NCBI GenBank assembly: GCA_012514505.1
Contig: JAAZAD010000534.1
Coordinates: 1-57,510 of the forward strand
Direction of reading: 5' to 3'
Source: Rhodococcus sp. (in: high G+C Gram-positive bacteria)
Lineage (GTDB): Bacteria; Actinomycetota; Actinomycetes; Mycobacteriales; Mycobacteriaceae
DNA: 57,510 nt
Shown here: one piece after another, positions 55,155 to 57,510 of the stretch
Layout of the letters: each line of letters opens with the position of its first letter
Numbering within the stretch: position 1 is the stretch's first letter
Position numbers and translations under genes: made by a program
Notes under the pieces: model-generated
Told to the model about the DNA's origin: nothing
What the model saw: only the letters and a program-made list of their open reading frames with translations
Databases searched by the model: none

Positions 55155-56255
55155 GTGAAACGCAGCAGATCTCTCGCCGTCGCGTCTCTGGCCAGCGTGG
55201 CCCTTCTGGCCTTGGCAGCACCCGCATCGGCCAATCCGAATGCGATCAACCCGATTCCCGGCCTCAACGGCACCACCGGCCTCCCACAGCTCACCGGTCC
55301 CACGCAGGTCGTCGCACAGCAGACCGGCCTACTCAGCCCCAACAACACGCAGAACACCAATGTTCTGGGCACAGACCTGGGCATCATGTGGGACAACGGC
55401 AAGGGCGAGGTCCTGACGGCCTTCGGAGATTCCGCCGGGCTCGGCTTCCCCAACCTGCTCTCGGGCAGCCTGTGGCAGTGGAGCAGCAGCGTCCTCTTCC
55501 GCAGCAACGATCGAAACCTCGCCGACGGCATGACCTTCAACAGCACGCCGCGCGGCATCCTCGGGCAGTCGAAAGAACTGATTCCCAGCCCCAAGATCCC
55601 GTTCATCGAGATCAGCCGCATCCCCACCGCCGGTATCGCAGTCGGTGACACGCAGGTCATGAGCATGATGTCGGTCAATCATTGGGGCCCGGCAGGAACC
55701 TGGGACACAAACCACTCGAGCCTGGTCTTCTCCAACGACAACGGCGAGAACTGGCACGAAGCACCGGAGACCACCCGCCCCAACGAGGGCGGCAACAAGA
55801 AGTTCCAGATGAGCGCCTTCGTGAAGTCGGGCGGCTTCGTCTACCAGTTCGGCACACCACCCGGGCGCGGAGGAGCTGCCCACCTGGCCCGCGTGCCCGA
55901 AGCCAAGATCATGGACCTCGGAGCCTACGAATACTTCGACGGCAACGGCTGGGTCAAGGGTAAGCCCGAGGCTGCCAAGCCCATCGTCCATGGTGTCGCC
56001 GAACTGTCGGTCAAATACAACGACTACCTGGGTCAATTCGTCATGCTGACCACGGACCAGTTCAACTCCGTCGTCATGCGTACGGCCCCGTCCCTCACCG
56101 GACCGTGGAGTCCGCCTCGGGTGCTGATCGATACGCGCCAGCTCCCGTCCGCGTACGGCGCATACATCCACCCGTGGTCGACCGGGCGGGATCTGTACTT
56201 CCTCACCACGGTGCATTCCAATTACAACGTGCTGCTCATGCGGACCACGCTCTGA
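55155..56255 (+). CDS. Secreted DUF4185 protein
   Basis: The product is 366 residues. The signal peptide (SLASVALLALAAPASANP) is cleaved near 27. The mature domain has sialidase-like five-blade features (GIMWDNGKGEVLTAFGDSAG; WQWSSSVLFRSNDRNLADGM; HSSLVFSNDNGENWHEAPET; YGAYIHPWSTGRDLYFLTTV), typical of DUF4185. A glycan-binding or hydrolase role in the cell envelope is possible. ATG 55155 follows the GAGGGTAGG stretch. Confidence 0.87.
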   Translation: MKRSRSLAVASLASVALLALAAPASANPNAINPIPGLNGTTGLPQLTGPTQVVAQQTGLLSPNNTQNTNVLGTDLGIMWDNGKGEVLTAFGDSAGLGFPNLLSGSLWQWSSSVLFRSNDRNLADGMTFNSTPRGILGQSKELIPSPKIPFIEISRIPTAGIAVGDTQVMSMMSVNHWGPAGTWDTNHSSLVFSNDNGENWHEAPETTRPNEGGNKKFQMSAFVKSGGFVYQFGTPPGRGGAAHLARVPEAKIMDLGAYEYFDGNGWVKGKPEAAKPIVHGVAELSVKYNDYLGQFVMLTTDQFNSVVMRTAPSLTGPWSPPRVLIDTRQLPSAYGAYIHPWSTGRDLYFLTTVHSNYNVLLMRTTL

Positions 56256-56292
56256 GTCCGATCGGCCGCCCGACAGCGTTAGCCTTCCGATC

Positions 56293-56916
56293 ATGGACGC
56301 GCACGCTTGGGACGAACGGTACTCACAGAACGACCTGGTGTGGGGCTCGCCGCCCAATGCAGTGGTCGTCGAGCAACTGACGGCACTACCGCATGGGCGC
56401 GCTCTCGACCTGGCGTGCGGTGAGGGCCGCAACTCGCTGTGGCTGGCCACGCGGGGATGGCACGTGACCGGTATCGACTATTCGAGCGTCGCGATCGACA
56501 AGGCGCGAACACTCGCGTCGCGTTCCCCCCGTTCCGTTCGTGAACGCTTGGACTATCGAACGGGCGATATCACCGACGCCGAATGGGGCGAATCCTATGA
56601 CCTGGCTCTCCTCATTTACGTCCATCTCCCACGATCTCAACGAAATCATGCTGTGAGGCGTGCCATAGATTCACTGAAACCCGACGGAATCCTCATGATT
56701 CTCGGGCACGATTCGAGCAACCTCGAGCACGGTGTCGGCGGGCCACAGGACCCCGAAATCCTTTACACCCCAGAGGATTTGACACACGACCTCGCGGACG
56801 CCGTTCGCATCGATATTTCCGAACGTCGACTTCGCGAAACAGAGGCCGGAACCGCTATCGACGCTCTGTTCATCGGGCGCCGCCCAACTCTTGGCACCGA
56901 AGTGAATCGGGCGTAA
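56293..56916 (+). CDS. Class I SAM-dependent methyltransferase
   Basis: The 207-residue product begins WDERYSQNDLVWGSPPNAVV, then has the SAM loop ALDLACGEGRNSLWLATRGW and VTGIDYSSVAIDKAR, as in TehB/thiopurine-type small methyltransferases. GDITDAEWGESYDLALLIYV continues the fold. Substrate unknown. It ends 87 bp before fadE5, whose operator region starts at its stop. Confidence 0.88.
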   Translation: MDAHAWDERYSQNDLVWGSPPNAVVVEQLTALPHGRALDLACGEGRNSLWLATRGWHVTGIDYSSVAIDKARTLASRSPRSVRERLDYRTGDITDAEWGESYDLALLIYVHLPRSQRNHAVRRAIDSLKPDGILMILGHDSSNLEHGVGGPQDPEILYTPEDLTHDLADAVRIDISERRLRETEAGTAIDALFIGRRPTLGTEVNRA

Positions 56917-56941
56917 CATCTGCAATGTTACCGACGAGTAA
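56914..56941. promoter_or_regulatory. Operator-like palindromes upstream of fadE5
   Basis: TAACAT-CTGCA-ATGTTA (56914-56930) and TTACCGACGAGTAA (56928-56941). The second has perfect TTAC/GTAA arms and shares 13 of 14 bases with the site at 1092-1105 before the carboxylase. Together they lie 63-90 bp before the fadE5 start. Confidence 0.6.
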
Positions 56942-57003
56942 TAACAACTTGGGCGGTACTCGACACGACAGACCGCACCATCTCACTGGGAGTGACAGAA
57001 GAC

Positions 57004-57510
57004 ATGGGCCATTACAAGAGCAACGTCCGAGATCTGGAGTTCAACCTTTTCGAGCTTCTCGGCATCGACAAGGTTCTCGAGACCGGGGCGTATGGCGACT
57101 TGGACGCCGACACCGTCCGCGAGATGCTGAGCGAAATTCGTCGCCTCGCAGAGGGTCCACTGGCAGAGTCCTTTGCCGACGCCGACCGCAACCCGCCGGT
57201 GTTCGACCCCGAGACGCACTCCGTCACCCTTCCCGACTCCTTCAAGAAGTCCTACAAGGCTCTCGAAGATGGTGAGTGGGCGAAGGTCGGCGTTTCCGAG
57301 GAGTTGGGCGGCCTTGCCGCACCCAGCTCGGTCACCTGGGCACTCAACGAAATGGTCCTCGGCTCCAACCCGGCGGCACAGATGTACGCCGCAGGCGCCG
57401 GCTTCGCACAGGTGCTCTACAACAACGGCACCGACGAGCAGAAGAAGTGGGCTGCAGCGATCTCCGAGCGCAACTGGGGCGCCACCATGGTGCTGACCGA
57501 GCCCGACGCC
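57004..57510 (+). CDS. fadE5: Acyl-CoA dehydrogenase, FadE5-type (3' truncated by window)
   Basis: The frame is open for 169 codons to the window end. It begins [20 protein letters not shown], then [20 protein letters not shown] and [20 protein letters not shown], and reaches [12 protein letters not shown], the FAD/substrate strand. This N-terminal sequence is characteristic of FadE5, a homomeric long-to-short-chain acyl-CoA dehydrogenase of beta-oxidation. The catalytic glutamate would lie beyond the window. It shares a 14-bp palindrome with the carboxylase promoter. Confidence 0.92.
   Translation, partial: MGHYKSNVRDLEFNLFELLGIDKVLETGAYGDLDADTVREMLSEIRRLAEGPLAESFADADRNPPVFDPETHSVTLPDSFKKSYKALEDGEWAKVGVSEELGGLAAPSSVTWALNEMVLGSNPAAQMYAAGAGFAQVLYNNGTDEQKKWAAAISERNWGATMVLTEPDA

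Overview
This is a high-GC actinobacterial chromosome segment, most likely Rhodococcus or a close mycolate-containing relative. The evidence is a wax ester synthase/DGAT fragment, a giant single-chain acyl-CoA carboxylase, a FadE5-type acyl-CoA dehydrogenase, a complete mycobacterial-style sigK operon, an EspR-like regulator and many secreted proteins with actinobacterial signal peptides. No species call is possible from the sequence alone.

Layout. 1-8.8 kb is chromosomal core: the 3' end of a WS/DGAT acyltransferase, a 41-residue small protein, a 1828-residue biotin-dependent carboxylase behind a palindrome-rich control region, an alpha/beta hydrolase, dcd, a VOC protein and tRNA-Gly(CCC). 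8.82-16.85 kb is an integrated element of about 8 kb in the 3' half of that tRNA. It is bounded by a perfect 43-bp direct repeat and carries integrase, XRE repressor, Xis-like protein, a replication protein whose gene contains palindromic iterons, a WhiB-like protein, several Cys-rich small proteins, an HNH nuclease, a lone HK97-type major capsid protein and a membrane cargo protein. It has no portal, protease, terminase or tail genes, so it looks like a phage satellite. 16.85-19.23 kb ends in a second, degenerate tRNA-Gly 3' scar and holds a frameshifted secreted-protein gene, another secreted protein, DoxX and MarR, suggesting an older integration beside the first.

19.2-31.3 kb carries an SRPBCC protein, a BacA/SbmA-type ABC transporter, beta-oxidation genes (two enoyl-CoA hydratases and a 3-hydroxyacyl-CoA dehydrogenase), a Phd/RelE toxin-antitoxin pair with a probably leaderless promoter, a VOC protein, a hydrolase with a divergent MarR, a DJ-1-like protein, an AlkD-like protein, a PhoD-like phosphatase and a small secreted protein. 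31.4-36 kb is a compact locus: a BM3-like P450 haem domain, a polytopic membrane protein and an ImmA/IrrE-type peptidase form one operon, divergent from two XRE regulators, one of them EspR-like. 36-41.2 kb holds a secreted beta-propeller, a KAS III enzyme, PPK2, a membrane protein, a sigma-like protein and ArfB.

41.3-47.9 kb is a sigK regulon block. An MPT70/MPT83-like fasciclin lipoprotein and the operon FAD oxidase - DUF1365 - cyclopropane-synthase-type methyltransferase - DUF1295 - sigK - rskA are each preceded by the same CCATCC-N16-CGAAT promoter. 47.9-57.5 kb has an M13 peptidase remnant, a stand-alone LigD-type polymerase, a secreted HNH nuclease, an FMN alpha-hydroxyacid oxidase, a hydrolase, an alkaline-phosphatase-superfamily protein, DUF3060 and DUF4185 secreted proteins, a methyltransferase and the start of fadE5.

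Threads across the window: a 14-bp palindrome shared by the carboxylase and fadE5 control regions, which suggests one regulator for fatty-acid synthesis and degradation; a 46-bp hairpin repeat present three times, once inside a coding region; and repeated integration at tRNA-Gly.
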